Below are positions 19,222-29,057 of a stretch of 64,000 nt of DNA, in pieces; position 1 is the first letter of the stretch, and every line of letters begins with the position of its first letter. The notes beneath the pieces were generated by a model. That model saw only the letters and a program-made list of their open reading frames with translations. It made no database searches and was not told where the DNA came from. A program made the translations under genes and the position numbers. This DNA is from Neisseriaceae bacterium CLB008 (GTDB taxonomy: Bacteria; Pseudomonadota; Gammaproteobacteria; Burkholderiales; Neisseriaceae). The DNA lies in assembly GCA_041228285.1 (NCBI GenBank), contig CP166133.1:1426001-1490000 (forward strand), in the 5' to 3' direction.

Positions 19222-20043
19222 TTAAGACCAGCTTACCCAGCCAAAATACCAGGTGGCCAAAATTACGCCCCCAAAAATAATGCGATACCAGGCGAACGGC
19301 ACATAGTTTCGATGGGACACAAATTTAAGCAGCGCCCTAACCGCCACAAGGCCACTGATAAAGGCCGCTACAAACCCGACCGCAATCACGGCCACGTCAT
19401 CGGCGCTAAACGCGCTGAAGTTTTTATACACGTCATAAATGGTGGCAGCAAACATCACTGGCACGGCCAAGAAAAACGAAAATTCAGTCGCCACCTTACG
19501 GTCTAGCCCATAAGCCATGCCGCCCATAATGGTGCTGCCGGAACGAGATGTACCGGGAATCAAAGCCAAACATTGGGCCAAACCCACCACTAAGGCGTCT
19601 TTCGCACGCATGTCTTCTACCGCCAAAACACGGGCTGGACGATGCGCTTGGCGACGTTCAATCAGTAAAATCACGATGCCGCCGATCACTAATGCCGTCG
19701 CCACGCTTACTGGATTAAACAAGATCGTCTTAATTTCTTTAATGAAAGACAAACCGACAATGGCAGCCGGTAAAAAAGCAATAAATAGGTGTAACACAAA
19801 GCGATTGACCGTACGGTCACGGCCAATATGGGTTAAAACGTGGGTAAAGCGGCTGCGGTATTCAAACACAATCGCCAACACGGCACCGAGCTGAATGGCA
19901 ATTTCAAACACCTTGCCATTACTCTGAAAATTTAATAAATCACCCACTACAATTAAGTGGCCAGTACTGGAAACGGGCAGAAACTCCGTTAACCCTTCTA
20001 TAATACCTAAAATTAAAGCTTTAAAAAACAGATAGATGTCCAC
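19222..20043 (-). CDS. uppP: Undecaprenyl-diphosphate phosphatase
   Basis: BacA/UppP integral membrane enzyme that recycles undecaprenyl pyrophosphate to the monophosphate carrier lipid for cell-wall and LPS synthesis; it also confers bacitracin tolerance. 273 residues with about eight hydrophobic segments. The two active-site motifs are present: [15 protein letters not shown] near residue 17 and [10 protein letters not shown] near residue 165. Single-gene unit, with the dsbA terminator just upstream. Confidence 0.96.
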   Translation of the reverse strand: MDIYLFFKALILGIIEGLTEFLPVSSTGHLIVVGDLLNFQSNGKVFEIAIQLGAVLAIVFEYRSRFTHVLTHIGRDRTVNRFVLHLFIAFLPAAIVGLSFIKEIKTILFNPVSVATALVIGGIVILLIERRQAHRPARVLAVEDMRAKDALVVGLAQCLALIPGTSRSGSTIMGGMAYGLDRKVATEFSFFLAVPVMFAATIYDVYKNFSAFSADDVAVIAVGFVAAFISGLVAVRALLKFVSHRNYVPFAWYRIIFGGVILATWYFGWVSWS

Positions 20044-20063
20044 GGTCTACGCCCAGTCGTAAA

Positions 20064-20091
20064 GAACAGGCAACCAAAAGGTTGCCTGTTC
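20064..20091 (-). terminator. terminator after dsbA
   Basis: Perfect 12-bp stem GAACAGGCAACC / GGTTGCCTGTTC with a 4-base loop; TTTACG follows on the minus strand. Confidence 0.8.
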
Positions 20092-20102
20092 GGGTTGCTT
20101 AA

Positions 20103-20738
20103 TTAAGCAGGTTTTTTCATGCCGCGCTCTTGGCGCACTTTTTGCACTAACTCATCCACTACGTTCATGGCGGTGTTCACGTCACGCATAATGACTTGGT
20201 ACTTGCCACCCACGATGAGGCGAGGAGTGGAGTCGATCTTGTAATCCATAGTCATCTTTTGCATGGCTTTGGCTTCATTGGCGGCGGCAAAAGAATTAAA
20301 GTTTTTGGCCACTAATTTACCGGCTGGCGTGGTTTGCTTATCTAACCACTCTTTCATGACTTTCGGGTTGGCTAAATTGCGTTTTTCATTAAACACGGTA
20401 TTGAAAATAGCAGGACCAACAGTGGTATTGGCTTTACTCATGTTTACCGCCGCGGCCAATTTGGCCCAAGGCAACATATTGTCACCCCAAACAATGTGCA
20501 CCTGACGGAACGTCACGTCTGAAGGAGCTTTTTGGGTGTATTTAACAAAATGAGGCTCTAAGTTACGACAATGAATACAGGTGTATGAAAAGAATTCCAA
20601 TACTTCTACTTTGGTTTTATTGCTTTGCGCAATCGGCGCTTTTAAAACTTCATAATCACGGCCTTCAACAATCGCCGCTTGGGCCACAGAGAAAGACAGC
20701 ATCATTGCTGCTGGGAATAGCCATTGTTTAAAATTCAT
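20103..20738 (-). CDS. dsbA: Thiol:disulfide interchange protein DsbA
   Basis: Periplasmic oxidase that forms disulfide bonds in exported proteins and is reoxidised by DsbB. 211 residues with a Sec signal peptide cleaved after about residue 21 (VAQA-AIVEG). The active site is CIHC in FFSYTCIHCRNLEPHF and the cis-Pro loop is STPRLIVGG. The CIHC variant differs from the enteric CPHC and may shift redox potential slightly. Upstream of it lies a SPOR-domain gene in the same direction, separated by a hairpin. Confidence 0.94.
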   Translation of the reverse strand: MNFKQWLFPAAMMLSFSVAQAAIVEGRDYEVLKAPIAQSNKTKVEVLEFFSYTCIHCRNLEPHFVKYTQKAPSDVTFRQVHIVWGDNMLPWAKLAAAVNMSKANTTVGPAIFNTVFNEKRNLANPKVMKEWLDKQTTPAGKLVAKNFNSFAAANEAKAMQKMTMDYKIDSTPRLIVGGKYQVIMRDVNTAMNVVDELVQKVRQERGMKKPA

Positions 20739-20815
20739 GTTATTTCCTACGATGGGTTAATAATAAACGGATACGGGCGTTAACAACGTGGCAGTCGTCC
20801 TAAGAGACCGACAGC

Positions 20816-20842
20816 TCGGCCTGAAGGTTCCATTCAGGCCGA
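20816..20842 (-). terminator. hairpin after the SPOR-domain gene
   Basis: 10-bp stem TCGGCCTGAA / TTCAGGCCGA with a 7-base loop. The U-tract on the minus side is absent (GCTGTCGG), so termination efficiency is uncertain. Confidence 0.55.
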
Positions 20843-20848
20843 AAATCA

Positions 20849-21640
20849 CTAACGCACCACCATGACATCAACGCCCTTACCGGCCAGATCCGCTTTCGCG
20901 CTCTGGGTATCGGCAACGCCCATACGGACACGATACATAATGCCTTTTTCACCTAAATCACTCTTGATGACATTGGCAGTATACCCCATTAAGGCCAATT
21001 TCACTTTCTGTTCTTCTGCTTGTTCGGGTGTGCGGTAGGCGCCAGCCTGTAAAGTGCCTTGCTTGCCTGCTACTTTTGGTTGTTCAGCCGGTTTTTTGTC
21101 TGCTTTAGGCGGCGTGTCGGCTTTCTTTTCAGGCTCTGGTTTTTTCTCGGCGGCCGGTTTTGCGTCAGGCTCAGGCTTTTTCTCCACTGGCTTAGGATCG
21201 GCTTTTGCCGGTACGGCAGGCTTGGTCTCGACGACTAGGTTCTCTTTTTTGGCCAAATCTTTTTCAATGAACGCCCCTAGCTCATCGGGCGCAGGTTTGC
21301 TACTGCCTTGTTTCGGCGTTGTGGCTGGCGTCGACTCTATGGGTTTATCAGTCTGAGGCTGCTCAGGCTTAGTATCCGGTACGGACTCTGGCGCCGTTGG
21401 CTCTTCTTCACCGCCTAGCCATTCACTAGGATCTTTATGTAATATAGATTCCAAGCCATCGTTGGGCACAATGATTTCTGGCTCAGGCACCGGGGTTTCT
21501 TTTTTAACCACTTCAGGTTGAAAAGGGGCTTTTTGTTGGCTAAAAAACCAAAAGGCGCCGCCTAAAATCACCACTGCGATGAGGATCCCTAAAATCATGC
21601 CCCCTAGGGTTTGGCCTTGTTGTCGCTTCATGCTGTTCAT
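20849..21640 (-). CDS. SPOR-domain protein (FtsN-like)
   Basis: Bitopic inner-membrane protein likely to work in cell division by binding glycan strands at the septum. 263 residues: short cytoplasmic tail, one membrane segment (about 12-30, GGMILGILIAVVILGGAFWFF), a long Pro/Lys/Glu-rich low-complexity linker (about 35-185) and a C-terminal SPOR domain starting GKQGTLQAGAYRTPEQAEEQKVKLALMGY. The layout is that of FtsN and of betaproteobacterial SPOR proteins next to dsbA. The linker repeats (KPEP, KKPE) come from simple repeat expansion. Confidence 0.88.
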   Translation of the reverse strand: MNSMKRQQGQTLGGMILGILIAVVILGGAFWFFSQQKAPFQPEVVKKETPVPEPEIIVPNDGLESILHKDPSEWLGGEEEPTAPESVPDTKPEQPQTDKPIESTPATTPKQGSSKPAPDELGAFIEKDLAKKENLVVETKPAVPAKADPKPVEKKPEPDAKPAAEKKPEPEKKADTPPKADKKPAEQPKVAGKQGTLQAGAYRTPEQAEEQKVKLALMGYTANVIKSDLGEKGIMYRVRMGVADTQSAKADLAGKGVDVMVVR

Positions 21641-21680
21641 GCGTTCATTCCAGAAAATTAATCATTAAAAAGATATTATA

Positions 21681-23171
21681 TTATATTCGCCTAAAACTGA
21701 CGGCTTTTAATAAATGTTGTTCCGCCACCATCGTGTGATCGTCCAAATCGGCAACAGTTCGCGCTACCCGTAAAAGACGGTGATAACTACGGGCAGACAA
21801 AGCCAATTTAGTCATCAGCTGCCCTAAACATTGCTTCGCTTCTGGGCTAATAAGCGCGACCTCATCCAATTCGGTGACGGATAGACGAGCGTTAATCACG
21901 CCTTGGCGTGCCATTTGCCTTGCTCTGGCCACGGCTACTCGCTCTTTCACCTGATCACTGCCCTCGCCTGGCGCCTGGTCTGCTAAATCGGCCTGGTCTA
22001 AGCTGGGTACGTTAATGCTAAGATCAATTCGATCCAATAAGGGGCCGGATATTTTCCCCTGATAGCGTGCAACGGTTTCTTGACTACAGCGGCAAGGCTT
22101 ACTGATGTGGCCCAAATAGCCACACGGGCATGGGTTCATCGCCGCCACCAGCTGAAAACGCGCCGGAAACGTCGCCTGTCGAGCCGCCCGAGAAATATGG
22201 ATTTCCCCTGATTCCAACGGCTCCCGTAACACCTCTAAAACGTTACGGCCAAACTCTGGCAGCTCGTCTAAAAACAGCACGCCGTGGTGAGCCAAAGAAA
22301 TCTCTCCCGGGCGCGGATCGGAGCCGCCGCCGACCAAAGCCACCGCCGAAGCGCTGTGATGCGGCGACCGAAACGGCCGCACGTGTAGGCTAGCCTCATC
22401 AATGTTGTGGTACAGCGAACGCAAAGCCGCCGATTCAATCATTTCTTCATTGCTTAGAGGCGGTAAAATACTGGGTAGCCGGCTGGCCAACATCGACTTA
22501 CCTGTGCCCGGCGGGCCGACCAACAGCAGACTATGGCCACCTGCGGCGGCAATTTCCAAGGCCAAGCGTGCCGTGTGCTGCCCTTTGATGTCTTTTAAGT
22601 CTGGCATCCCTAAGCCCGTAACCACGGTAGGTGCGCGTCCCTGGGCAGGTTCTATTTGGGTTAAGCCATTCAGATGCGCCGCCACTGCTGCCAAACTGTG
22701 TGCTGGATAAACCTGTGCCTCGGCCACCAAGGTGGCCATGGCGGTATTCTCCCGCGGTAAAATAAAGCCACGCTGGGCTTTAAACGCTTGCCACACCATG
22801 GCCAAAACCCCACGTACAGGCCTGATTTGGCCTGACAGCGCCAGCTCGCCAGCGAATTCATAGTCGGCCAAGCCATCGCTTAAAACTTGGCCGGAGGCGG
22901 CCAAAATACCGATGGCGATGGGCAAGTCTAAACGGCTGGATTCTTTAGGTAGGTCGGCGGGGGCTAGGTTGACGGTGATGCGCTTGGCGGGAAAATCAAA
23001 GCCTGATTGTAAAATCGCGGCCCGTACGCGGTCACGGCTTTCTTTGACTTCGGTGTCGGGCAAGCCGACGATGTTAAATACGGGCAGGCCGTTGGCCAGG
23101 TGTGCTTCCACCTCGACCAAAGGCGCCTGCATGCCGTTTAAAGCGCGGCCATACACCACCGCCAGGCTCAT
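21681..23171 (-). CDS. comM: YifB/ComM family Mg-chelatase-like AAA+ ATPase
   Basis: ComM-type helicase, which promotes branch migration during natural transformation in Vibrio and Haemophilus. About 496 residues. It has an N-terminal Lon-protease-like fold (NIVGLPDTEVKESRDRVRAAI, NLAPADLPKESSRLDLPIAIG), Walker A LLVGPPGTGKSMLASRLP, Walker B GVLFLDELPEFGRNVLEVLREP, a cysteine-rich zinc-like segment (MNPCPCGYLGHISKPCRCS) and a C-terminal chelatase domain. The longer frame to 23198 overlaps ubiK; the ATG at 23171 after GAGG, one base past the ubiK stop, is the likely start. Its presence suggests competence. Confidence 0.93.
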   Translation of the reverse strand: MSLAVVYGRALNGMQAPLVEVEAHLANGLPVFNIVGLPDTEVKESRDRVRAAILQSGFDFPAKRITVNLAPADLPKESSRLDLPIAIGILAASGQVLSDGLADYEFAGELALSGQIRPVRGVLAMVWQAFKAQRGFILPRENTAMATLVAEAQVYPAHSLAAVAAHLNGLTQIEPAQGRAPTVVTGLGMPDLKDIKGQHTARLALEIAAAGGHSLLLVGPPGTGKSMLASRLPSILPPLSNEEMIESAALRSLYHNIDEASLHVRPFRSPHHSASAVALVGGGSDPRPGEISLAHHGVLFLDELPEFGRNVLEVLREPLESGEIHISRAARQATFPARFQLVAAMNPCPCGYLGHISKPCRCSQETVARYQGKISGPLLDRIDLSINVPSLDQADLADQAPGEGSDQVKERVAVARARQMARQGVINARLSVTELDEVALISPEAKQCLGQLMTKLALSARSYHRLLRVARTVADLDDHTMVAEQHLLKAVSFRRI

Positions 23172-23172
23172 A

Positions 23173-23442
23173 TTAGGCCTCGGGCGTTTCCGCCTCAACC
23201 ACGACGGGTGCTTGCTGAGCTTCTAAAGCGGCCAAGCGGCTTTCTAGGGCGGCTAATTGCGCACGGGTTTTGAGCAAAACCTGCTGCTGGATGTCAAATT
23301 CAGAACGCGTCACCAAATCCATTTTGGTGAAAGAAGCAGACATCAGGGTTTTGATGTTTTTTTCAACATCTTTAGCTGGGCTATTGGCGATGGTTTCGCC
23401 TAGTTTAGCAGACAACTCATCAAATAATTTTTGGCCGATCAT
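23173..23442 (-). CDS. ubiK: Ubiquinone biosynthesis accessory factor UbiK
   Basis: Small (89-residue) coiled-coil protein of the YqiC/UbiK (BMFP) family, which binds UbiJ and the lipid-soluble Ubi complex and is needed for aerobic ubiquinone synthesis. The N-terminal amphipathic helix (MIGQKLFDELSAKLGETI) and the C-terminal coiled coil (QVLLKTRAQLAALESRLAALE) are typical. It abuts comM, one base apart, so the two are co-transcribed. Confidence 0.9.
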   Translation of the reverse strand: MIGQKLFDELSAKLGETIANSPAKDVEKNIKTLMSASFTKMDLVTRSEFDIQQQVLLKTRAQLAALESRLAALEAQQAPVVVEAETPEA

Positions 23443-23528
23443 GGCTTACTCCTTAACTACGGTGATTATGGGGTCGGCATCAAGCGGCATCAGCCGCTCA
23501 CCGACACTCTGGCGTCATTATACGGCTT

Positions 23529-23978
23529 TTAGTCCGCATTGAAATGTATTTTATATTGGCCTTGCTCAGTGCTTAAGAGGGCGATGTAATCCGTACGTTG
23601 GCTCACGCATACCGGTAGACGAACCTGCTGGGCTTCTAGTGTATCGGCGCCCTCGGCGGCAGGTATCAAACGATAGCGGTTAAAGCCCATATCCATGTCG
23701 ACCATCTCAAAGCTCACGCTCGCCTCTTGCGTGACATCCACCCCGCTGAGGGTGATGTTAAACGGTGTTTGGGCCGAGATCGGCGCACTCATGCGAAATA
23801 CGGCACCGTTACCATCGGGTAAGGTGCAGCCACTGCGTACGTTACAGTCGAGCACTTGGACGTTTTTAGTCCCCTGCTCTTGCTGCCACCATAACAGCAT
23901 CGCCACTTTTACGGCGGCGAAGGCCAGTAAGGCAATGGCAATGGCCCATTTCTGACCGCGCGTTAATTTATTCATCAT
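23529..23978 (-). CDS. Hypothetical single-pass membrane protein
   Basis: Not recognised. After a short basic start (NKLTRGQKW) there is one hydrophobic segment (AIAIALLAFAAVKVAMLLWW) and a 115-residue domain that should be periplasmic. That domain has two closely spaced cysteines (LDCNVRSGC) and one more near the C-terminus (PVCVSQ), so a disulfide is plausible. The frame extends back to 24035, but the ATGs at 23978/23975 after CAGG are better starts and give a small overlap with mutT. It is the last gene of the recO-pdxJ-acpS-mutT run. Confidence 0.7.
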   Translation of the reverse strand: MMNKLTRGQKWAIAIALLAFAAVKVAMLLWWQQEQGTKNVQVLDCNVRSGCTLPDGNGAVFRMSAPISAQTPFNITLSGVDVTQEASVSFEMVDMDMGFNRYRLIPAAEGADTLEAQQVRLPVCVSQRTDYIALLSTEQGQYKIHFNAD

Positions 23979-24756
23979 ATGCATCCTGAACCAAGGCATG
24001 CAGTCCAAGGGGCAAGAGCGCCTCAGCCGCCACATTGGGTGTATACAGGCCGATCAAGGGAATGGCACAGCCTTCATTCAACCAGATGCGCGCCTGCGCT
24101 ACCGCCTCTGCATCGACCAAACGACACACCATGGCGTCTAAACCTAAAGCCTGTGCTTGGGCTACATCGTCAGCCGTAGCGACTTCAGCCACGGCCCACT
24201 GCATCGTCTCTGGTCGCGCCTGAAGCTGGCGCAGCTGCGCCACATTAAATAAGCCATGCGTCGGCGGCGTCATGACCTGCTGAACCGGCAGCACCGACCA
24301 TTCACCACGTTGGTTGTGGCCGCGCAGTCCTTGACTGAGGTTCCCTTGTAAAGACGTAGGCAAAGCCAGCCCCTTTAAAATAGGGGCATTGGCCGGCAGC
24401 ATGGGCTCCACCGTCAAGGCGCCGCTGTCTTGCCAACAATAGTCTTGCTGCTCCAAGGCCTGGATTGTGCCCTGCCAGTCATGAATTTTATAAAACCGCA
24501 GGCACACGCTGGCGTGCTCGTACACGTGGCGTTTGGTTAACCATGGCGTGGCGGCACCCACGTCGATGCCCAGCTCTTCTTTAAATTCACGCTGCAATGC
24601 GCTCAACTCATCCTCGCCAGGCTCTACTTTACCGCCGGCAAATTCCCAGTAGCCAGCGTAGGCCTTGCCCTCGGGGCGTGAACTTAATAAAAATTGGCCG
24701 ACGTCGTTATACAACACCCCTGCCACGACTTCTGTCCATTGTTTGGTTTGTGTCAT
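23968..24756 (-). CDS. mutT: Nudix hydrolase (MutT) with ThiE-like C-terminal domain
   Basis: The N-terminal domain (about 1-135) is a MutT-type Nudix hydrolase with the full box GGKVEPGEDELSALQREFKEELG, expected to remove oxidised 8-oxo-dGTP. The C-terminal 130 residues resemble a shortened thiamine-phosphate-synthase (ThiE/TenI) barrel (AEVATADDVAQAQALGLDAMVCRL, IPLIGLYTPNVAAEALLPLGLHALV). Such fusions are common in beta- and gammaproteobacteria, but here the barrel is short and lacks a recognisable phosphate-binding GPIF-type motif, so it is probably not a working ThiE. The start overlaps the acpS stop by 4 bases. Confidence 0.87.
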   Translation of the reverse strand: MTQTKQWTEVVAGVLYNDVGQFLLSSRPEGKAYAGYWEFAGGKVEPGEDELSALQREFKEELGIDVGAATPWLTKRHVYEHASVCLRFYKIHDWQGTIQALEQQDYCWQDSGALTVEPMLPANAPILKGLALPTSLQGNLSQGLRGHNQRGEWSVLPVQQVMTPPTHGLFNVAQLRQLQARPETMQWAVAEVATADDVAQAQALGLDAMVCRLVDAEAVAQARIWLNEGCAIPLIGLYTPNVAAEALLPLGLHALVQDAYDE

Positions 24757-25133
24757 CTTTGCTCGGCGATGGCGAAGGCCACCACATTGTCTCGTTCGTC
24801 AGAAATACTGAGGTGTACCGTGCTGATGCCGCGCTCGGCCAGCCAATCGGCCAATTCGGGGGCACAGACGTACACCGGCTTACCTAAGGGGCCGTGGCCC
24901 ACGCCCACGTTATGCAAGGTCACCGGATGGCGTAAGCCTTGACCTACGGCCTTGGCGAACGCCTCTTTGGCGGCAAAACGCTTGGCTAAAAACACCGCCG
25001 GTTGCTTTTGGGCAGTGTAGTCACGTTGTTCAGCCTCGGTTAAGATTTTCTTCACCAAAGCTTGATCATGCTTGGCCAACAGCGTTTCAAAGCGGTGAAT
25101 GGCCGCAATGTCGGTGCCAATGCCGTAAATCAT
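24753..25133 (-). CDS. acpS: Holo-[acyl-carrier-protein] synthase
   Basis: AcpS-type phosphopantetheinyl transferase that activates the fatty-acid ACP. 126 residues. Motifs are [16 protein letters not shown] at the start (Mg/CoA-binding Asp) and [19 protein letters not shown]. It overlaps pdxJ upstream and mutT downstream by 4 bases each (ATGA junctions), so translation is coupled. The peptide-synthetase carrier proteins at the right end would need the second, Sfp-type transferase at 55 kb. Confidence 0.95.
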   Translation of the reverse strand: MIYGIGTDIAAIHRFETLLAKHDQALVKKILTEAEQRDYTAQKQPAVFLAKRFAAKEAFAKAVGQGLRHPVTLHNVGVGHGPLGKPVYVCAPELADWLAERGISTVHLSISDERDNVVAFAIAEQR

Positions 25134-25870
25134 TCGGTCCAGGCCAGGCTCAAGCGGGCTTGTAAAATGGCTTGGCGCATTTGCTTAATGGCTTCTGGTA
25201 GGCCTAGGAATAAAGCTTGGGCAATCAAAGCATGGCCGATATTCAGCTCTTTAATCGCTAGGATCTGGGCAATAGGCTTTACGTTGTGAATGGTTAAGCC
25301 GTGGCCAGCATGCACGGTTAGGCCTTGAGCATCGGCGTAAGCTGCTGCGGTTTGAATGCGTTGTAGTTCTCGCTCTTTGTCTTCTGGATGTGCTGCATCG
25401 GCATAGGCACCGGTGTGAATTTCGATCACCGGCGCGCCTACGGCCACGGCGGCATCGATTTGCTTAAGGTCGGCATCGATGAATAAAGACACGCGAATGC
25501 CTGCTTCGGTCAAAGACTGGACGTATTGTTTCACCAGCTCAAACTGGCCGATCACGTCTAAGCCGCCTTCGGTGGTGACTTCTTCACGCTTTTCTGGCAC
25601 CAGGCACACGTCTTCTGGCAACACATTTAAAGCGTTTTGTAACATTTCTTCGGTTAACGCCATTTCTAAGTTCATGCGCGTTTTCATGCTGTTTTTAATG
25701 GCGTAAACGTCGTCGTCTTTAATGTGGCGGCGGTCTTCGCGTAAATGCACGGTAATGGAGTCTGCGCCGTGGGTTTCGGCCAGTAGCGCCGCTTCAACTG
25801 GGCTTGGGTAAATGGTGCCGCGGGCATTACGCACGGTGGCAATGTGATCGATGTTCACGCCTAACAACAT
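25130..25870 (-). CDS. pdxJ: Pyridoxine 5'-phosphate synthase
   Basis: Condenses 1-deoxy-D-xylulose 5-phosphate with 3-amino-2-oxopropyl phosphate in vitamin B6 synthesis. 246 residues. Typical motifs are [58 protein letters not shown] and [12 protein letters not shown]. The recO-pdxJ-acpS order is the same as in E. coli and many proteobacteria. Confidence 0.96.
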   Translation of the reverse strand: MLLGVNIDHIATVRNARGTIYPSPVEAALLAETHGADSITVHLREDRRHIKDDDVYAIKNSMKTRMNLEMALTEEMLQNALNVLPEDVCLVPEKREEVTTEGGLDVIGQFELVKQYVQSLTEAGIRVSLFIDADLKQIDAAVAVGAPVIEIHTGAYADAAHPEDKERELQRIQTAAAYADAQGLTVHAGHGLTIHNVKPIAQILAIKELNIGHALIAQALFLGLPEAIKQMRQAILQARLSLAWTE

Positions 25871-25882
25871 GAAAAACTCCTT

Positions 25883-26617
25883 TTATTTAAGTGAGTGCAG
25901 CTGCGCCATAATGTGGCGGCTGTGTAAGCCTTCGGGCAAGCGAAAAGCCAATAACATTCGGTTCAGTAATAATACATCTTGTAAGCTTTGGGTGCTGGTT
26001 AATTTGCCTCCAGCCAAGGCCAACAGGCTATGGCCCTCAACCAAAAGTTGATGCGGCTGAACCACTTCATTACGCCAGCGTTTAGGATTGTGTTCCGGCG
26101 CCATCAAATAATAGGCATCAGCCTCAATGGCCAAGCCTAATTCATCGCTGACGATGCTAGGCGCCACGCCTAAGGCCGTCAGCAGCGCCCATTCAAACAG
26201 CCTCAGCGCTTCAGCCAATCGTTCATTGCGGCAAATCGCCGCCAAGACCGTGCTTAAAGCGGCAAACAAGCTGGGGCTCGGATCGTCGCGAATGGTCAGC
26301 TTCAGCATCAGCTCGTTCACGTAAAAGCCGCTCATCAACGCCGCGCCTTGGGGCTGTGGCCAACCGCCCTGCCATTGAGCCGTGTGTAGGGTGCGTAACT
26401 CATTCTGACCAAACCAAGACAGCGTCAGCGGTGCAAACGGCATCATCACGCCACGCAATGCCGACTGTGGTTTACGGGCACTACGCGCCAGCAGAGGCAC
26501 ACGACCATAATCTTGGCTATACACCTCCACCCACAGGCTGCTTTCGCGCCAAGGGTAGCTGGTGAGCACAAAGGCTGGCTGGTGATCAATACGCTTGGCT
26601 TTACTGGCTTTGGTCAT
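25883..26617 (-). CDS. recO: DNA repair protein RecO
   Basis: RecFOR-pathway mediator that loads RecA on SSB-coated single strands. 244 residues with the N-terminal OB-fold (PAFVLTSYPWRESSLWVEVYSQDYGRVPLLARSARKPQS) followed by a helical domain (YVNELMLKLTIRDDPSPSLFAAL). No zinc cysteines are seen, which is common in proteobacterial RecO. First gene of the recO-pdxJ-acpS-mutT run; the 95-base gap to glpK upstream would hold its promoter. Confidence 0.92.
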   Translation of the reverse strand: MTKASKAKRIDHQPAFVLTSYPWRESSLWVEVYSQDYGRVPLLARSARKPQSALRGVMMPFAPLTLSWFGQNELRTLHTAQWQGGWPQPQGAALMSGFYVNELMLKLTIRDDPSPSLFAALSTVLAAICRNERLAEALRLFEWALLTALGVAPSIVSDELGLAIEADAYYLMAPEHNPKRWRNEVVQPHQLLVEGHSLLALAGGKLTSTQSLQDVLLLNRMLLAFRLPEGLHSRHIMAQLHSLK

Positions 26618-26712
26618 GGGTAGGCAAAATCAATCGACGAGAAAACCCGATTATAACCGAATCCCCTACAGTATTGGGGCTGGCGCTTAAGCGGCCGCAG
26701 GAATAAGGCCAC

Positions 26713-28248
<1,536 letters not shown>

Positions 28249-28270
28249 TCATGGTTTAAGGCGTCGTCAA

Positions 28271-28301
28271 TATTCGCTCATTGAACATCATTGAGCGAAT
28301 A
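28271..28301. promoter_or_regulatory. inverted repeat upstream of glpK, candidate operator
   Basis: TATTCGCTCA - 11 bases - TGAGCGAATA, a perfect 10-bp inverted repeat 35-65 bases before the glpK start. No U-tract follows, so an operator is more likely than a terminator. The TTCG content recalls DeoR/GlpR sites, but this is only a resemblance. Confidence 0.5.
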
Positions 28302-28827
28302 CATAGACAATAAAGGCTAAGGATAACGTAAATTAATTCAACCTAACAGGTATGGGGCAGAAAATGCCCTCTCCTCGATCTCTTATGCCGACTCTTGACC
28401 TGACGACGGTGTGTGAGCTAGTTATGAACACACAATGCTTGCTGGTTCTGGGCACTAGCCGTGAGCTTATGCTTTTTGTTCAAAGGGCTGGATCATGCTT
28501 CTTAGGCAGCGCTTCCAGACACGCAGCTAGTCACCCTATTATTCATTGCTTACAGGGGTAGAGGCTGGCCGATCAGCTAAGTGGGCAAACTGATCACCCT
28601 TAACATGCGTTATGTTAAATTTTAACTATTAAGTATTATTAACCAAGCCCTTTTTATCCAGATTTTACGATTTACGGCGCCAGCTCCATAAAAAATGGCC
28701 GCCCTCAAACCAATAAACGCATCCCAAAAACCGCCTCAAAGCCTTTAAAAGCAGGCGTCTTGCTAATTATTATCCGATTAAAATCAACCCTCTTAAGATT
28801 TATGCTGATTTATTCACGCATCAGCGC
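28302..28827. other. unexplained intergenic stretch glpK-tRNA
   Basis: About 525 bases without a recognised gene. The 28340-28610 part is not AT-rich like usual spacers and contains a 69-codon plus-strand frame (28352-28561) with no ribosome-binding site or recognisable protein. It may be a noncoding RNA or a decayed gene. The 28671 repeat copy lies in its right part. Confidence 0.45.
28671..28695. repeat. copy 2 of a short dispersed repeat (TTTACGGCGCCAG)
   Basis: Same 13 bases and following CCAT-N-AAAA pattern as at 9572-9596. It lies about 130 bases before the tRNA-Asn promoter. Confidence 0.45.
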
Positions 28828-28856
28828 TTGACAGCTTGGCCAAAATTACGCAAAAT
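28828..28856 (+). promoter_or_regulatory. sigma70-type promoter of tRNA-Asn
   Basis: Perfect -35 TTGACA, 17-base spacer, -10 CAAAAT. Transcription would start about 5 bases before the tRNA. Confidence 0.65.
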
Positions 28857-28866
28857 GCACGCCTAT

Positions 28867-28942
28867 TCCCTGATAGCTCAGTCGGTAGAGCGACGGACTG
28901 TTAATCCGCAGGTCCCTGGTTCGAGCCCAGGTCGGGGAGCCA
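28867..28942 (+). tRNA. tRNA-Asn (anticodon GTT)
   Basis: 76-base cloverleaf. The acceptor stem is TCCCTGA / TCGGGGA (one G-T pair), the D-arm has AGCTCAGTCGGTAGAGC, the anticodon loop is CTGTTAA giving GTT, and the T-arm contains GGTTCGAGCC. The 3' CCA is encoded. A promoter precedes it and a strong terminator follows within 10 bases, so it is a single-gene transcript. Confidence 0.96.
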
Positions 28943-28948
28943 AATATC

Positions 28949-28980
28949 AAAAAGGCCTTATCGAAAGATAAGGCCTTTTT
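28949..28980 (+). terminator. terminator after tRNA-Asn
   Basis: Perfect 14-bp stem AAAAAGGCCTTATC / GATAAGGCCTTTTT with a GAAA loop and a T-run. It could also stop the convergent catabolic operon. Confidence 0.93.
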
Positions 28981-29057
28981 GCTGCGTCAACGCCTTCCTC
29001 AACATAAGCCATCAGCCTTTTGCGCTTAAATAGTCCCCTACTTTTTACGTTACGCCC

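Noticed and set aside
20816-20842. Hairpin containing GGCCTGAA as a neisserial DNA uptake sequence pair
   Set aside because: It lacks the CTG-containing core of the known dialects (for example GCCGTCTGAA), and I did not see the same 10-12-mer repeated across the window.
28352-28561. 69-codon plus-strand frame
   Set aside because: No ribosome-binding site, odd composition, no recognisable product. Better treated as noncoding until shown otherwise.
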